Below the pieces are notes generated by a model. That model did no database searches and was not told the origin of the DNA. It saw only the letters and a list, made by a program, of their open reading frames with translations. Position numbers and translations under genes: made by a program. A DNA stretch of 64,000 nt, from NCBI RefSeq assembly GCF_963977235.1, contig NZ_CAXBOD010000016.1:16424-80423 (forward strand). Reading direction: 5' to 3'. Source of the DNA: Albimonas sp963977235. Its GTDB lineage: Bacteria > Pseudomonadota > Alphaproteobacteria > Rhodobacterales > Rhodobacteraceae. Below, one piece after another: positions 23,527-32,652 of this stretch (positions are counted from its first letter, which is position 1; each line of letters starts with the position of its first letter).

Positions 23527-26091
23527 ATGCGTCCCGACGCCCCGCAGCCGATCCGCCTCGCAGATTACACGCCGCCGAGCTGGCGCGCCGAGACGGTTCG
23601 GCTGGTCTTCGACCTCGCGCCGCGGGGCGCCAAGGTGCACGCCAGGATCCGCTTCGTGCGCGGCGAGGGGCCCGAGGGGCCGCTGCGCCTCGACGGGCAG
23701 AAGCTGATGCTGATGGCCGCCCGCCTCGACGGGCGCGACGTCTTCGACGAGGTGGCGCTCGATACCGACGGGATGACCCTTCCCGGCCCGCTGCCCGACG
23801 CCTTCGACCTCGAGACCACGGTCGAGATCGACCCCGAGGCGAACACCGAGCTCGAGGGCCTCTACCTTTCCGGCGGGGTCTACTGCACCCAGTGCGAGGC
23901 CGAGGGCTTCCGCAAGATCACCTATTTCCCCGACCGCCCCGACGTGATGGCGACCTATTCGGTGCGCATCGAGGCCCCCGCCTCGACCCCCGTGCTGCTC
24001 TCGAACGGCGAGCCGGGCGAGAGCGGCGCCCTTCCCGACGGCCGCCTGTTCGCCGAGTGGTCCGACCCCTGGCCGAAGCCCAGCTACCTGTTCGCGCTGG
24101 TCGCCGGCAACCTCGTCGCCCACCGCGACCGCTTCACCACCGCCTCGGGCCGCGAGGTCGACCTGGGCATCTGGGTGCGGCCCGGCGACGAGAGCCGCTG
24201 CGAATACGCGATGGACGCCCTGAAACGCTCGATGCGCTGGGACGAGGAGGTCTATGGGCGGGAGTATGACCTTTCCGTCTTCAACATCGTTGCGGTGGAT
24301 GACTTCAACATGGGGGCGATGGAGAACAAGGGCCTCAACATCTTCAACTCGAAATACGTGCTCGCCTCCCCCGAGACCGCCGGCGACCGCGACTACGAGC
24401 TGATCGAGGGCATCATCGCCCACGAGTATTTCCACAACTGGACCGGCAACCGCATCACCTGCCGCGACTGGTTCCAGCTCTGCCTGAAGGAGGGGCTGAC
24501 GGTCTTCCGCGACCAGCAGTTCAGCGCCGACATGCGCTCCGAGCCGGTCAAGCGCATCGACGACGTGAAGATGCTGCGCGCCCGCCAGTTCCGCGAGGAT
24601 GCGGGGCCCCTCGCCCATCCCGTGCGCCCAGAACAGTTCATCGAGATCAACAACTTCTACACCGCCACCGTCTATGAGAAGGGCGCCGAGCTGATCCGGA
24701 TGCTGCACCTTCTGGTGGGCCCCGAAGCCTATCGCCAGGCGCTGGACCTCTATTTCGAACGCCACGACGGTCAGGCCTGCACGATCGAGCAGTGGCTGGA
24801 CGTGTTCCAGACCGTCACCAACCGCGACCTGACCCAGTTCAAGCTGTGGTATTCCCAGGCGGGCACCCCCCGCGTGACGGTCTCGGAGGGCTGGAAGCCC
24901 GGCAAGTACACGCTGACCCTGCGCCAAGACGTGCCCTCGACCCCCGGCGCGCCCTCGAAGAAGCCGATGGTGATCCCCATCGCCTTCGGCCTGCTGGGTC
25001 AGGGCGGAACCGAGCTGGTCGAACCCGGCGTGCTGGAGCTGACCGAGCCCGAGCAGACCTGGACCTTCCCGCTCGACGAGCGTCCGGTCCCTTCGCTGCT
25101 GCGCGGCCTGTCGGCCCCGGTGATCCTCGAGCGCCGCTCGACCTCGGCCGAGCGGGCCTTTCTGCTCGCCCATGACGCCGACCCGTTCAACCGCTGGGAG
25201 GCCGCCCGCGCCATGGCGCTCGAGGCGCTGATGGGCGCCGAGCCGGTCGCCCCCTTCGCCGAGGCCCTGCGCCTGGCGGTGGCCGACGCCTCGCTCGATC
25301 CCGCCTTCCGCGCCCTGCTGCTGACCCTGCCGGGCGACGACGAGCTGGCGCGCGAGACCTGGTCGCGCGGCCGCCAGGCCGATCCCGACGCGATCCACGC
25401 CGCCTCCGAGACCGCCAAGGCCGCCATCGCCGAGGCGCTGGAGCCCGAGCTGCGCGCCCTCTACACCGCGATGGAATCGCCGGGCCCGTATTCTCCCGAC
25501 GCGGCCTCGGCCGGGCGCCGGGCGCTGCGCAACGCCTGCCTCTCGCTGCTCTCGCGCCGTCCGGTGGGCCCCGCGCTCGCCGAGGCGCAGGCCAGGGCCC
25601 CCAGCATGTCCGAGCGTCTGCCCGCGCTCGCCGCCCTCCTCCACGCCGGCGCGCCGGCCGCCGAGCCCGCGCTCGCGGCCTTCGCGCAGGAGTGGAAGGG
25701 CGACCCGCTGGTGATGGACAAGTGGTATCTCCTGCAGGCCACCACCCCGGCCGAGGGCACGCTCGCGCGCGTGAAGAGCCTGTCCGAGGATCCGGCCTTC
25801 GCCTGGAAGACGCCCAACCGCTTCCGCTCGCTGGTGGCGGCGTTCTCGACCAACCACTTCTGCTTCCACGCCGCCGACGGCGCCGGCTACCGGTTCCTCG
25901 CCGACTGGCTGTTGAAGCTGGACCCGCTGAACCCGCAGACGGCCGCCCGCGTCGCCGGCGCCTTCGAGACCTGGCGGCGCTACGACGACGCCCGCCAGGC
26001 CCTGATCCGCGCCGAACTGGAGCGCATCGCCAAGACCCCCGGCCTGTCGCGCGACCTGACCGAGATCGTGACCCGCATGCTCGGCGCCTGA
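23527..26091 (+). CDS. pepN: Aminopeptidase N (M1 family)
   Basis: An 854-residue zinc aminopeptidase, the usual length of the bacterial PepN group. The exopeptidase motif GAMEN is at residues 263-267. The zinc site HEYFH is at 299-303 with the third ligand Glu at 322 in CLKEGLTV. The C-terminal DUF3458 Ig-like and alpha-solenoid domains follow from about residue 440. It removes N-terminal residues from peptides in the cytoplasm. AAAGGAG sits seven bases before the ATG. Confidence 0.97.
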   Translation: MRPDAPQPIRLADYTPPSWRAETVRLVFDLAPRGAKVHARIRFVRGEGPEGPLRLDGQKLMLMAARLDGRDVFDEVALDTDGMTLPGPLPDAFDLETTVEIDPEANTELEGLYLSGGVYCTQCEAEGFRKITYFPDRPDVMATYSVRIEAPASTPVLLSNGEPGESGALPDGRLFAEWSDPWPKPSYLFALVAGNLVAHRDRFTTASGREVDLGIWVRPGDESRCEYAMDALKRSMRWDEEVYGREYDLSVFNIVAVDDFNMGAMENKGLNIFNSKYVLASPETAGDRDYELIEGIIAHEYFHNWTGNRITCRDWFQLCLKEGLTVFRDQQFSADMRSEPVKRIDDVKMLRARQFREDAGPLAHPVRPEQFIEINNFYTATVYEKGAELIRMLHLLVGPEAYRQALDLYFERHDGQACTIEQWLDVFQTVTNRDLTQFKLWYSQAGTPRVTVSEGWKPGKYTLTLRQDVPSTPGAPSKKPMVIPIAFGLLGQGGTELVEPGVLELTEPEQTWTFPLDERPVPSLLRGLSAPVILERRSTSAERAFLLAHDADPFNRWEAARAMALEALMGAEPVAPFAEALRLAVADASLDPAFRALLLTLPGDDELARETWSRGRQADPDAIHAASETAKAAIAEALEPELRALYTAMESPGPYSPDAASAGRRALRNACLSLLSRRPVGPALAEAQARAPSMSERLPALAALLHAGAPAAEPALAAFAQEWKGDPLVMDKWYLLQATTPAEGTLARVKSLSEDPAFAWKTPNRFRSLVAAFSTNHFCFHAADGAGYRFLADWLLKLDPLNPQTAARVAGAFETWRRYDDARQALIRAELERIAKTPGLSRDLTEIVTRMLGA

Positions 26092-26097
26092 CCCTTC

Positions 26098-26127
26098 TGC
26101 GGCGCGCCTGTCGCCGGGCGCGCCGCA
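26098..26127 (+). terminator. Terminator hairpin after pepN
   Basis: TGCGGCGCGCC (26098-26108) pairs with GGCGCGCCGCA (26117-26127), followed by a pyrimidine-rich tract with few T. Confidence 0.45.
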
Positions 26128-26218
26128 GGCGACCTTCCCCCACGCCACCCACCCCGCCTCTTGCCCGCGGCCCGATCCCCGCCCATCCTCCCGCCAACCA
26201 CAAGGGAGGGAGGGCGCA

Positions 26219-27169
26219 ATGCTCCAGATCGACCCCACGCTGTTCACCGACGAGGCCGTCTCGGCCGAAACCCGGACCTTCCTCGAGAAGATCGAGGCGA
26301 CGCTGGCCGAGTTCCCCGCCACCAACGAGGTCCCCATCGAGCTGACCCGCAAGGCGCGCGAGGAAGGCAAGGGCCTGTTCCCCATCGACGGCCCGCTCGA
26401 GGGGTCGGACTGGATGGACTACCCCGGCGGCCAGCGCCGCGTGCGCGTCTCGCTGCCCGAGGGCGAGCCGCGGGGCGTCTACCTGCACATCCACGGCGGC
26501 GGCTGGGCGCTGGGTTCGCCCAAGTACAACGACGGCGAGAACCAGCGCCTGGCGAAGGCCTGCGGTCTCGCCGTGTGCTCGATCGAATACCGTCTCGCGC
26601 CCGAGCATCCGTTCCCCGCCGGCCCCGACGACTGCTTTGCCGCCGCCAAATGGGCCATCGAGACGCTGCCCTGGGGCGACGTCCCGTATTTCATCGGCGG
26701 CGAGAGCGCGGGCGGCCACCTCTCGGCCGTCACCCTGCTGCGCCTGCGCGAGGCGGGGCTGCTGGATCGCATCAAGGGGGCGGTGCTGACCTACGGCTGC
26801 TACGACATGCGCATGGCGGCCTCGGCGCGGAACTGGGGCGAGCGCAAGCTGATCCTCAACACTCCGGTGATCACCTGGTTCGCGGAGATCTCGATCCCCG
26901 AGCCTGCGGACCGTGAGAACCCGATGTTCTCGCCGATCCTGGCCGACCTGCGCGGCATGCCGCCGGCCCTGTTCTCGGTCGGCACGGCGGACCCGCTGCT
27001 CGACGACACCATGACCATGGCCGGGCGCTGGGTCGGGGCGGGGAATCTGGCCGAGATGGCGGTCTATCCCGGCGGCATCCACGCCTTCGACGCCTTCAGG
27101 GACCTGGGCATCGCGCGAGGCTACGCCGCGCGCAAGACGGCGTTCCTGAACGGCCTGCTCGAGCTCTGA
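26219..27169 (+). CDS. Alpha/beta hydrolase of the hormone-sensitive lipase family
   Basis: A 316-residue esterase-like protein. Motifs: oxyanion-hole HGGGW within YLHIHGGGWALGSP, nucleophile Ser in GGESAGGHL, Asp in SVGTADPLLDD and His in GGIHAFDAF. SIEYRLAPEHPFPAGPDDC is shared with the enzyme at 14600, though the proteins are not close otherwise. It hydrolyses small esters; the substrate is unknown. GGGAGGGAGG precedes the ATG at 26219. It is alone between two hairpins. Confidence 0.92.
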   Translation: MLQIDPTLFTDEAVSAETRTFLEKIEATLAEFPATNEVPIELTRKAREEGKGLFPIDGPLEGSDWMDYPGGQRRVRVSLPEGEPRGVYLHIHGGGWALGSPKYNDGENQRLAKACGLAVCSIEYRLAPEHPFPAGPDDCFAAAKWAIETLPWGDVPYFIGGESAGGHLSAVTLLRLREAGLLDRIKGAVLTYGCYDMRMAASARNWGERKLILNTPVITWFAEISIPEPADRENPMFSPILADLRGMPPALFSVGTADPLLDDTMTMAGRWVGAGNLAEMAVYPGGIHAFDAFRDLGIARGYAARKTAFLNGLLEL

Positions 27170-27175
27170 GGCGAT

Positions 27176-27204
27176 CCCGGGCGGGCCGCGCCGGCCCGCC
27201 CGGG
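27176..27204 (+). terminator. Terminator hairpin after the esterase gene
   Basis: CCCGGGCGGGCCG (27176-27188) pairs with CGGCCCGCCCGGG (27192-27204), six bases after the stop; no T-run. Confidence 0.5.
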
Positions 27205-27541
27205 CGATTCCCCCAACCCGTCGCCGACCCGCCGCGGACCTGTCGCCGGCCCGGAGTCGCGCGCGCGCCCTGCGCCTGCGCCCCGGGAACAGGCGCGCGG
27301 GCGGCGTCGTGGCCGCGTCAAGAAAGCGTCACCGAGCGTCAAGCTGGGCAAGCGTCCATCAAACCCGCCATCGCGGCGCCCAATGCCGCGCCATTCGGCG
27401 GGAAATAATCCGACCATATCGATTTGTCTTTGGTTCAAACCTTCCCGCGGGGACAGGCTTACCTTCGCGTGATGCCGCAGCGTCGCGCAGAGGGACGGTC
27501 TGCCGATGTCCGGCGCCGAAAGCGCGGAGGGTGCTCCCACC
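27205..27541. other. Intergenic region upstream of the stress-protein gene
   Basis: No gene seen. The first half is GC-rich; from about 27310 the sequence becomes notably less GC-rich (GGGAAATAATCCGACCATAT at 27400-27419), the likely promoter area for the next operon. The short motif GCGTC recurs at 27324, 27334 and 27350. A possible earlier in-frame start lies at 27506. Confidence 0.5.
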
Positions 27542-27976
27542 ATGATCGAGGAGATCTACGTCGTCGCCTTCGAGGGCGATGAACGCCACCACGTGCTCGA
27601 CTACGCCACAGAGCAGGCGAAGAAGTCGGGCGCGCGCCTTCACATCCTGCACGTCCTGGAATGGTCGCCCTACGCCTTCCTGACGCCAGAGGAGCTCGAG
27701 GAACGCCACGGGCGCCGCAAGGACGAGCTCGCCCGCGCTCATTCCGCCATCATGGGGCCGGCGCTGCAGCGGGTGGCGGCCGCCGACGTCTCGGCCGAGG
27801 GCGAGATCCGCTACGGCCAGGTCGTCGAGCTGGTCTGCGACACCGCCGAGAAGCTCGGCGCCTCGATGATCTTCGTCGGGCGGGCCGGGGGCAACGCGCT
27901 GGGCGCGCGGATCTTCGGCTCGGTGCCGCTGGGGCTTGCCCAGGCCGCCACCGTGCCGACCGTCATCGTCCCCTGA
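27542..27976 (+). CDS. Universal stress protein (UspA family)
   Basis: A 144-residue single-domain Usp. It opens with a beta strand (MIEEIYVVAFEGDE) and ends with the nucleotide-binding pattern G-x2-G-x9-GS: VGRAGGNALGARIFGS, followed by VPLGLAQAATVPTVIVP. ATP-binding Usps respond to starvation and respiratory stress. A start at 27506 would add 12 residues. The symporter gene begins 14 bases downstream, so both are probably on one transcript, suggesting a role linked to that transporter. Confidence 0.9.
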   Translation: MIEEIYVVAFEGDERHHVLDYATEQAKKSGARLHILHVLEWSPYAFLTPEELEERHGRRKDELARAHSAIMGPALQRVAAADVSAEGEIRYGQVVELVCDTAEKLGASMIFVGRAGGNALGARIFGSVPLGLAQAATVPTVIVP

Positions 27977-27990
27977 GCGAGAGAGAACCC

Positions 27991-29571
27991 ATGCGATTTC
28001 ATCCCGAAGCTTCCTCGCGCGTCCCGGGCGGCGCCCTCATTCCCATCCTCGCGCTGGCGGCCCTGCTGGTTGCGGCCGCCGGTCCCGCCGCGGCGCAGTC
28101 GCTGGACGAGACCATCAACACGATCTTCGCCGACTACACCGGCTGGTACGTGGCGCTGATCTTCGCCGACCTGCCGGGCACCAACTTCAGCTGGATCGCG
28201 CTGTGGCTGGTGGTCGCCGCGCTGATCTTCACCGGCTATTTCGGCTTCATCCAGATCAAGGGCTTCGTCCACTCGATCCGGCTGGTGCGGGGCGACTACT
28301 CCGACCCCGACGACGCGGGCGAGGTCAGCCACTTCCAGGCGCTGGCGACCGCGCTCTCGGGCACGGTGGGCCTGGGCAACATCGCCGGCGTCGCGGTGGC
28401 GGTCGGCATCGGCGGTCCGGGGGCGACCTTCTGGATGGTGATCGCCGGCCTCTTCGGCATGGCCACCAAGTTCACCGAGTGCACGCTGGGCGTGCGCTAC
28501 CGCAACGAGTATCCCGACGGCCGCGTCTCGGGCGGGCCGATGTACTACATCACCAAGGGCTTCAAGGAGCGTGGGCTGCCCGGCGGACCGTTCCTGGCGG
28601 TGCTGTTCTGCATTTTCACCATTCTCGGCGCGCTGGGCGGCGGGAACATGTTCCAGGCCAACCAGGCGCATGCGCAGCTCGCGGGCGTGGTCGGCGACTA
28701 CCCGGGCTTCATCACCGGCTGCATCCTGGCCGTGGTGACCTTCGCGGTGATCGCGGGCGGGCTGAAGTCGATCGCCAAGGTGACCGAGAAGGTGGTCCCG
28801 TTCATGGGCATCTTCTATGTCGCGGTCTCGGTCCTGATCCTGCTGATGAACTACGACATGATCGGCTGGGCTCTGGGCCAGATATTCCTCGGCGCCTTCA
28901 CCGGCCTGGGCGTGGTCGGCGGCTTCACCGGCGCCCTGATCCAGGGTTTCCGACGCGCCGCCTTCTCCAACGAGGCCGGCATCGGTTCGGCCGCCATCGC
29001 CCACTCCGCCGTGCGCACCAAGGAGCCGGTGACCGAGGGCTACGTCGCCCTGCTGGAGCCGTTCATCGACACGGTGGTGATCTGCACCATGACCGCGCTG
29101 GTGATCATCATCACCGGCGTGCTGACCATGGACCCCGAGACGGGCCACTATGTCTGGAACGCCGAGGCCGGGCGGATCGCGACGATGGGCGAGGTGTCGG
29201 GCGTGCAGCTGACCTCGGCGGCCTATGCGCAGGCCTTCGGCTGGTTCCCGGTGCTGCTGGCGGTGGCGGTGGTGCTGTTCGCCTTCTCGACGATGATCTC
29301 GTGGAGCTACTACGGGCTGAAGGCCTGGACCTACCTCTTCGGCGAGGGCAAGACCAAGGAGGTCGTGTTCAAGGCGATCTTCTGCCTGTTCATCATTGTC
29401 GGCGCCTCGGCCAACCTGGGCCCGGTGATCGACTTCTCCGACGCCATGCTGTTCTCGATGGCGGTGGTGAACGTGATCGCGCTCTACCTGCTGATGCCGA
29501 TCGTGCGGGGCGAGCTCGACAGCTACGTGACCCGCCTGCGCTCCGGCGAGATCAAGCGCTACAAGGGCTGA
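27991..29571 (+). CDS. AGCS-family alanine/glycine:sodium symporter
   Basis: A 526-residue membrane protein with about eleven helices. An unusual N-terminal hydrophobic stretch ending AAA-QS resembles a cleavable signal before the canonical first helix. Family markers include ATALSGTVGLGNIAGVAVAV (sodium site), GGPMYYITKG, GALGGGNMFQANQ and FSNEAGIGSAAIAHSAV. It imports small neutral amino acids with sodium. GAGAGAA precedes the ATG. Co-transcription with the Usp gene is likely from the short gap. Confidence 0.93.
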   Translation: MRFHPEASSRVPGGALIPILALAALLVAAAGPAAAQSLDETINTIFADYTGWYVALIFADLPGTNFSWIALWLVVAALIFTGYFGFIQIKGFVHSIRLVRGDYSDPDDAGEVSHFQALATALSGTVGLGNIAGVAVAVGIGGPGATFWMVIAGLFGMATKFTECTLGVRYRNEYPDGRVSGGPMYYITKGFKERGLPGGPFLAVLFCIFTILGALGGGNMFQANQAHAQLAGVVGDYPGFITGCILAVVTFAVIAGGLKSIAKVTEKVVPFMGIFYVAVSVLILLMNYDMIGWALGQIFLGAFTGLGVVGGFTGALIQGFRRAAFSNEAGIGSAAIAHSAVRTKEPVTEGYVALLEPFIDTVVICTMTALVIIITGVLTMDPETGHYVWNAEAGRIATMGEVSGVQLTSAAYAQAFGWFPVLLAVAVVLFAFSTMISWSYYGLKAWTYLFGEGKTKEVVFKAIFCLFIIVGASANLGPVIDFSDAMLFSMAVVNVIALYLLMPIVRGELDSYVTRLRSGEIKRYKG

Positions 29572-29673
29572 GGGCCCCGAGAGACCGACGCGCGCCCAGG
29601 GCTCTCCGGGGCGCGCGCGAGGTCTCAAGGCTGGTTCGGACGGGACGCCGGTCCCGGGCGCGAGGCGGCCCGG

Positions 29674-29738
29674 CCCGCCCGCTGGGCGCCTGCAGACCCC
29701 TGTTTCAACAAGCGGACTACAGGCGCCCTGCGGGCGGG
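29674..29738. repeat. Long inverted repeat with 19-nt arms
   Basis: CCCGCCCGC-T-GGGCGCCTG (29674-29692) pairs with CAGGCGCCC-T-GCGGGCGGG (29720-29738), one T/T mismatch. The 27-base loop holds a small TGTT/AACA stem and is much less GC-rich than its surroundings. It lies between the converging symporter and oligoendopeptidase genes. It may be a terminator or a structured RNA element. Confidence 0.7.
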
Positions 29739-29809
29739 CTTTGACCAGGGATGGGCGTTGTCGCCCCGCCGGAAGGGGGGGCGTGGACACCGTTGCCCCG
29801 GGGAACGGC

Positions 29810-31672
29810 TCAGACGTCCATCGCCTCCAGTTCGCCGATCATCCGGTCGATCAGGCCCAGGCCCTTCTGCCAGAACTCCGGGTCCGTGGCGTCGAGGCCG
29901 AAGGGCGCCAGCAGCTCCTTGTGGCCCTTCGAGCCGCCGGCGGCGAGCAGGTCGAAATACTTCTTCTGGAAGCCCGGCTCCCCCTCCTCGAACACGGCGT
30001 AGAGCGCGTTCACCAGCCCGTCGCCGAACGCGTAGGCGTAGACGTAGAAGGGCGAGTGGATGAAGTGCGGGATGTAGGTCCAGTAGTTCTCGTAGCCCTC
30101 GGCAAACTCGAACGCCGGGCCGAGGCTCTCGGTCTGCACCTCCATCCAGATGCGGCCCAGGTCCTCGGAGGTCAGCTCGCCCTCGGCGCGGGCGGCATGG
30201 ACCCGGCACTCGAAGTCGTAGAAGGCGATCTGGCGCACCACGGTGTTGAGCATGTCCTCGACCTTGCCCGCCAGCAGCGTGCGCCGCTTCTTGGGGTCGG
30301 TCTCGGCATCCAGCAGCTTGCGGAAGGTCAGCATCTCGCCAAACACCGAGGCCGTCTCGGCCAGCGTCAGGGGGGTGTTGGACAGAAGTTCGCCCTGGTC
30401 GGCGGCCAGGATCTGGTGCACGCCGTGGCCCAGCTCATGGGCGAGCGTCATCACGTCCCGCGTCTTCCCCAGGTAGTTCAGCATCACATAGGGATGCACG
30501 TCGGTCACCGTGGGGTGGGCGAAGGCGCCCGGCGCCTTGCCGGGCTTCACCGGCGCGTCGATCCAGCCCTTGTCAAAGAACGGCTCGGCCAGCGCGGCCA
30601 TCTTCGGATCGAACCCCGCGTAGGCGTCGAGCACCATCGACCGCGCCTCGTCCCAGGAGACCTTGCGGTCGGGCTCGTCGGGCAGGGGGGCGTTGCGGTC
30701 CCAGTGCTGCAGCTTCTCGAGCCCCAGCCACTTCGCCTTCAGCGCGTAGTAGCGGTGCGAGAGACGCGGGTAGGCGCCGACCACCGCGTCACGCAGGGCC
30801 TCGACCACCTCGGGCTCGACGTGGTTGGCCAGATGCCGCGCGGTCTGGGGCGTGGGCATCTTGCGCCAGCGGCACTCGATCTCGTGCTCCTTGGCCAGCG
30901 TGTTGGTGATGCGGGTGAAGAGGGGCAGGTTCTCGGCGAACACTTCGGACAGCGCGGCGGCCGCGGCGGCGCGGCGCGAGCGGTCGGAGTCCGACAACAG
31001 CGTCAGCGTCGATTCCAGCGGCAGCGGCTCGTCCTCGCCCTCCACCTCGAAGGTCAGGCGGGCCATGGTCTCGTCGAACAGGCGGTTCCAGGCGGTGGCG
31101 CCGACCACCGACTGGTCGTGGAGGAACTTCTCGAGCTCGTCCGAGAGCTGGTAGGGCCGGTAGGCGCGCACCCGCTCGAGCCACGGCAGGTAGCGCGCGA
31201 GGGTCGGGCTCTCGCCCGCCATCTCGGCCAGCCGCTCGTCCGAGAGGCGGTTGATCTCCAGCGTCAGGAACACGATCGGGGCGGTGATCTCTGTCACCTC
31301 GGCCTGGCGGTCGCCCATGAACTTGGCGCGCGCGGGGTCGGAGGTGTTCTGGTAAAGGCGCAGCCCCGCGTAGCTCATCACCCGGCCCAGCTTCTGCTGC
31401 AGCGCCTCGTAGCGGGCGACGGCCCAGCCCAGCTCGTCCCCGGTCAGGGTCTCGAGCTTGCCCTCGTAGTCCTCGGCGAGCTTGGCGGCCTCCTCCCTCG
31501 CGGCGTCGAGATCGGCGCGCAGGGCCTTGTCGTCGGGGCCGACATAGAGGTCGTCGAGGTTCCACTCCGGCAGCTCGCCCAGCGGCGTCGCGCCGCCCGA
31601 GGCCTCGGCCACGTCGCGCAGCGGCGCGGCCTGCGGAATCGGCCCCAGCGGAGTCGGACGGGCGTGGATCAT
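29810..31672 (-). CDS. pepF: Oligoendopeptidase F (M3B family)
   Basis: A 620-residue cytoplasmic zinc peptidase that degrades oligopeptides of roughly 7-17 residues. The zinc motif HELGH is at residues 412-416, followed about 25 residues later by the Glu ligand in TLAETASVFGEML. The helical N-terminal lid (to about 250) and the C-terminal IHSPFYVYAYAFGDGLVNAL are typical. The start at 31672 is preceded by AAAGGA. Length matches the family. Confidence 0.95.
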   Translation of the reverse strand: MIHARPTPLGPIPQAAPLRDVAEASGGATPLGELPEWNLDDLYVGPDDKALRADLDAAREEAAKLAEDYEGKLETLTGDELGWAVARYEALQQKLGRVMSYAGLRLYQNTSDPARAKFMGDRQAEVTEITAPIVFLTLEINRLSDERLAEMAGESPTLARYLPWLERVRAYRPYQLSDELEKFLHDQSVVGATAWNRLFDETMARLTFEVEGEDEPLPLESTLTLLSDSDRSRRAAAAAALSEVFAENLPLFTRITNTLAKEHEIECRWRKMPTPQTARHLANHVEPEVVEALRDAVVGAYPRLSHRYYALKAKWLGLEKLQHWDRNAPLPDEPDRKVSWDEARSMVLDAYAGFDPKMAALAEPFFDKGWIDAPVKPGKAPGAFAHPTVTDVHPYVMLNYLGKTRDVMTLAHELGHGVHQILAADQGELLSNTPLTLAETASVFGEMLTFRKLLDAETDPKKRRTLLAGKVEDMLNTVVRQIAFYDFECRVHAARAEGELTSEDLGRIWMEVQTESLGPAFEFAEGYENYWTYIPHFIHSPFYVYAYAFGDGLVNALYAVFEEGEPGFQKKYFDLLAAGGSKGHKELLAPFGLDATDPEFWQKGLGLIDRMIGELEAMDV

Positions 31673-31805
31673 GAGAGGTCCTTTCGGGTCGGTCGAAGCG
31701 GGCCGGTCGCGACGCGGCGCGGGGCCGGGGCTCCGCTCGGGGATGGGTCGGGTCCAGTGATAGACGCCGGGAGAGGGGGACGGAAGGGCGCGGCGCCCGC
31801 CCGGA

Positions 31806-32210
31806 TCAGAGGTCGATGGCCGGCGCGGGCGTGTCGGGGGCGGCTTTGGGCGCCTCCTGGGGGCCCGCGTCGGGCGCGGAATCTTCGAGCCCTTCGGCGC
31901 CGCCCTCGCGCCTGGGGATCAGGATGTCGCCATTCGGCAGCATCTCGGGCGGGCCGTAGTCGTCGAGCATGGCGACGGCGTCGCGCATCTGGCGCAGGGC
32001 GGGGCCGAGCTGCTCGCGCAGGCGCTCGATCGCCTCGCGGGCGGCGTCGGTCATCTCGTCGAGGCCCGGGATCTCCGGCAGCCAGCCGTCCTGGGCCTCG
32101 GGGGCGGGCGCCTCGGGCGTCTGTTGCGCGGCGAGCGGCGGGGCCGCGAGGGCCAGCGCCAGGGCAAGCGCGGGAAGGGCGAGCGCGGGGAGGGTGCGGG
32201 CGGTTGTCAT
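31806..32210 (-). CDS. Small secreted protein of a Rhodobacterales-type family
   Basis: A 134-residue protein with a Sec signal peptide (ALALPALALALALAAPPLAA, cleavage before QQT). A helical middle (AAREAIERLREQLGPALRQM) leads to the conserved end YGPPEMLPNGDILIPRR. Proteins with this Y-x-P-P-E-x-L-P-N-G-D ending occur widely in Rhodobacteraceae and are often mislabelled 'AAA+ family ATPase'; there is no Walker motif here. The function is unknown. The start at 32210 is where the signal peptide begins. It is upstream of pepF on the same strand, 133 bases away. Confidence 0.75.
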   Translation of the reverse strand: MTTARTLPALALPALALALALAAPPLAAQQTPEAPAPEAQDGWLPEIPGLDEMTDAAREAIERLREQLGPALRQMRDAVAMLDDYGPPEMLPNGDILIPRREGGAEGLEDSAPDAGPQEAPKAAPDTPAPAIDL

Positions 32211-32570
32211 GGCGCTGATGTGGGGCGCGGCGCCCCATCCGCCAAGGCGGGCGAGGCGGCGGGCCGCAAGCCGCGGCGCAACGCGCGCGCCGGTGGGGGC
32301 GGTCCGCCCGCCGCGGCGGGGTCGGCGTGGGCGCCTGTTGCGGAGCGAGAGCGGCGGGCGAGGGGCGCCGGGCCGGCTGGCGAGGGGGCGCCCGGGCGGC
32401 AAGGCGCGGGCGCGTGGGCCGGCGCCGGGCCAGGGCCCCACCGCCTCCGGCTGCAAGGGGAGACGTCGGCCACCTGCGCCGCGCTGGCCGCGCCGCGGCG
32501 GGCCAAACGGTCCGACCGGGCGCATCCGTTGCGCCGCGGCTTTCGGGACACGGGCGCCAGGGCCCCCAAA
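32211..32570. other. Intergenic, no gene recognised
   Basis: A GC-rich stretch between the small secreted protein gene and the terminator of the OmpA-like gene. Open frames here are Arg/Ala/Gly-rich with no domain. The promoter of the small protein should be in the first part. Confidence 0.55.
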
Positions 32571-32604
32571 AGAGAAACGCCCCGCGGGAGACCCGCGGGG
32601 CGTT
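32571..32604 (-). terminator. Rho-independent terminator of the OmpA-like gene
   Basis: AACGCCCCGCGGG (32576-32588) pairs perfectly with its complement (32592-32604) over 13 bp with a three-base loop. On the minus strand it is followed by TCTCTTTTGG. Confidence 0.85.
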
Positions 32605-32652
32605 CCTGTTTCTGACCGTCCGGCGGGCCTCAGGCCCGGCCGGCCGTCGCGA

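Noticed and set aside
23332..26385. Continuous minus-strand open frame antisense to pepN, joined to glcB
   Set aside because: The real glcB start is at 23331. The remaining frame is Arg/Ala/Gly-rich, has no domain, and mirrors the third-position GC of pepN codons.
27811..29790. A long minus-strand frame antisense to the symporter gene
   Set aside because: It is His/Arg/Asp-rich, typical of the complement of GC-rich membrane-protein codons, and lacks any recognisable motif.
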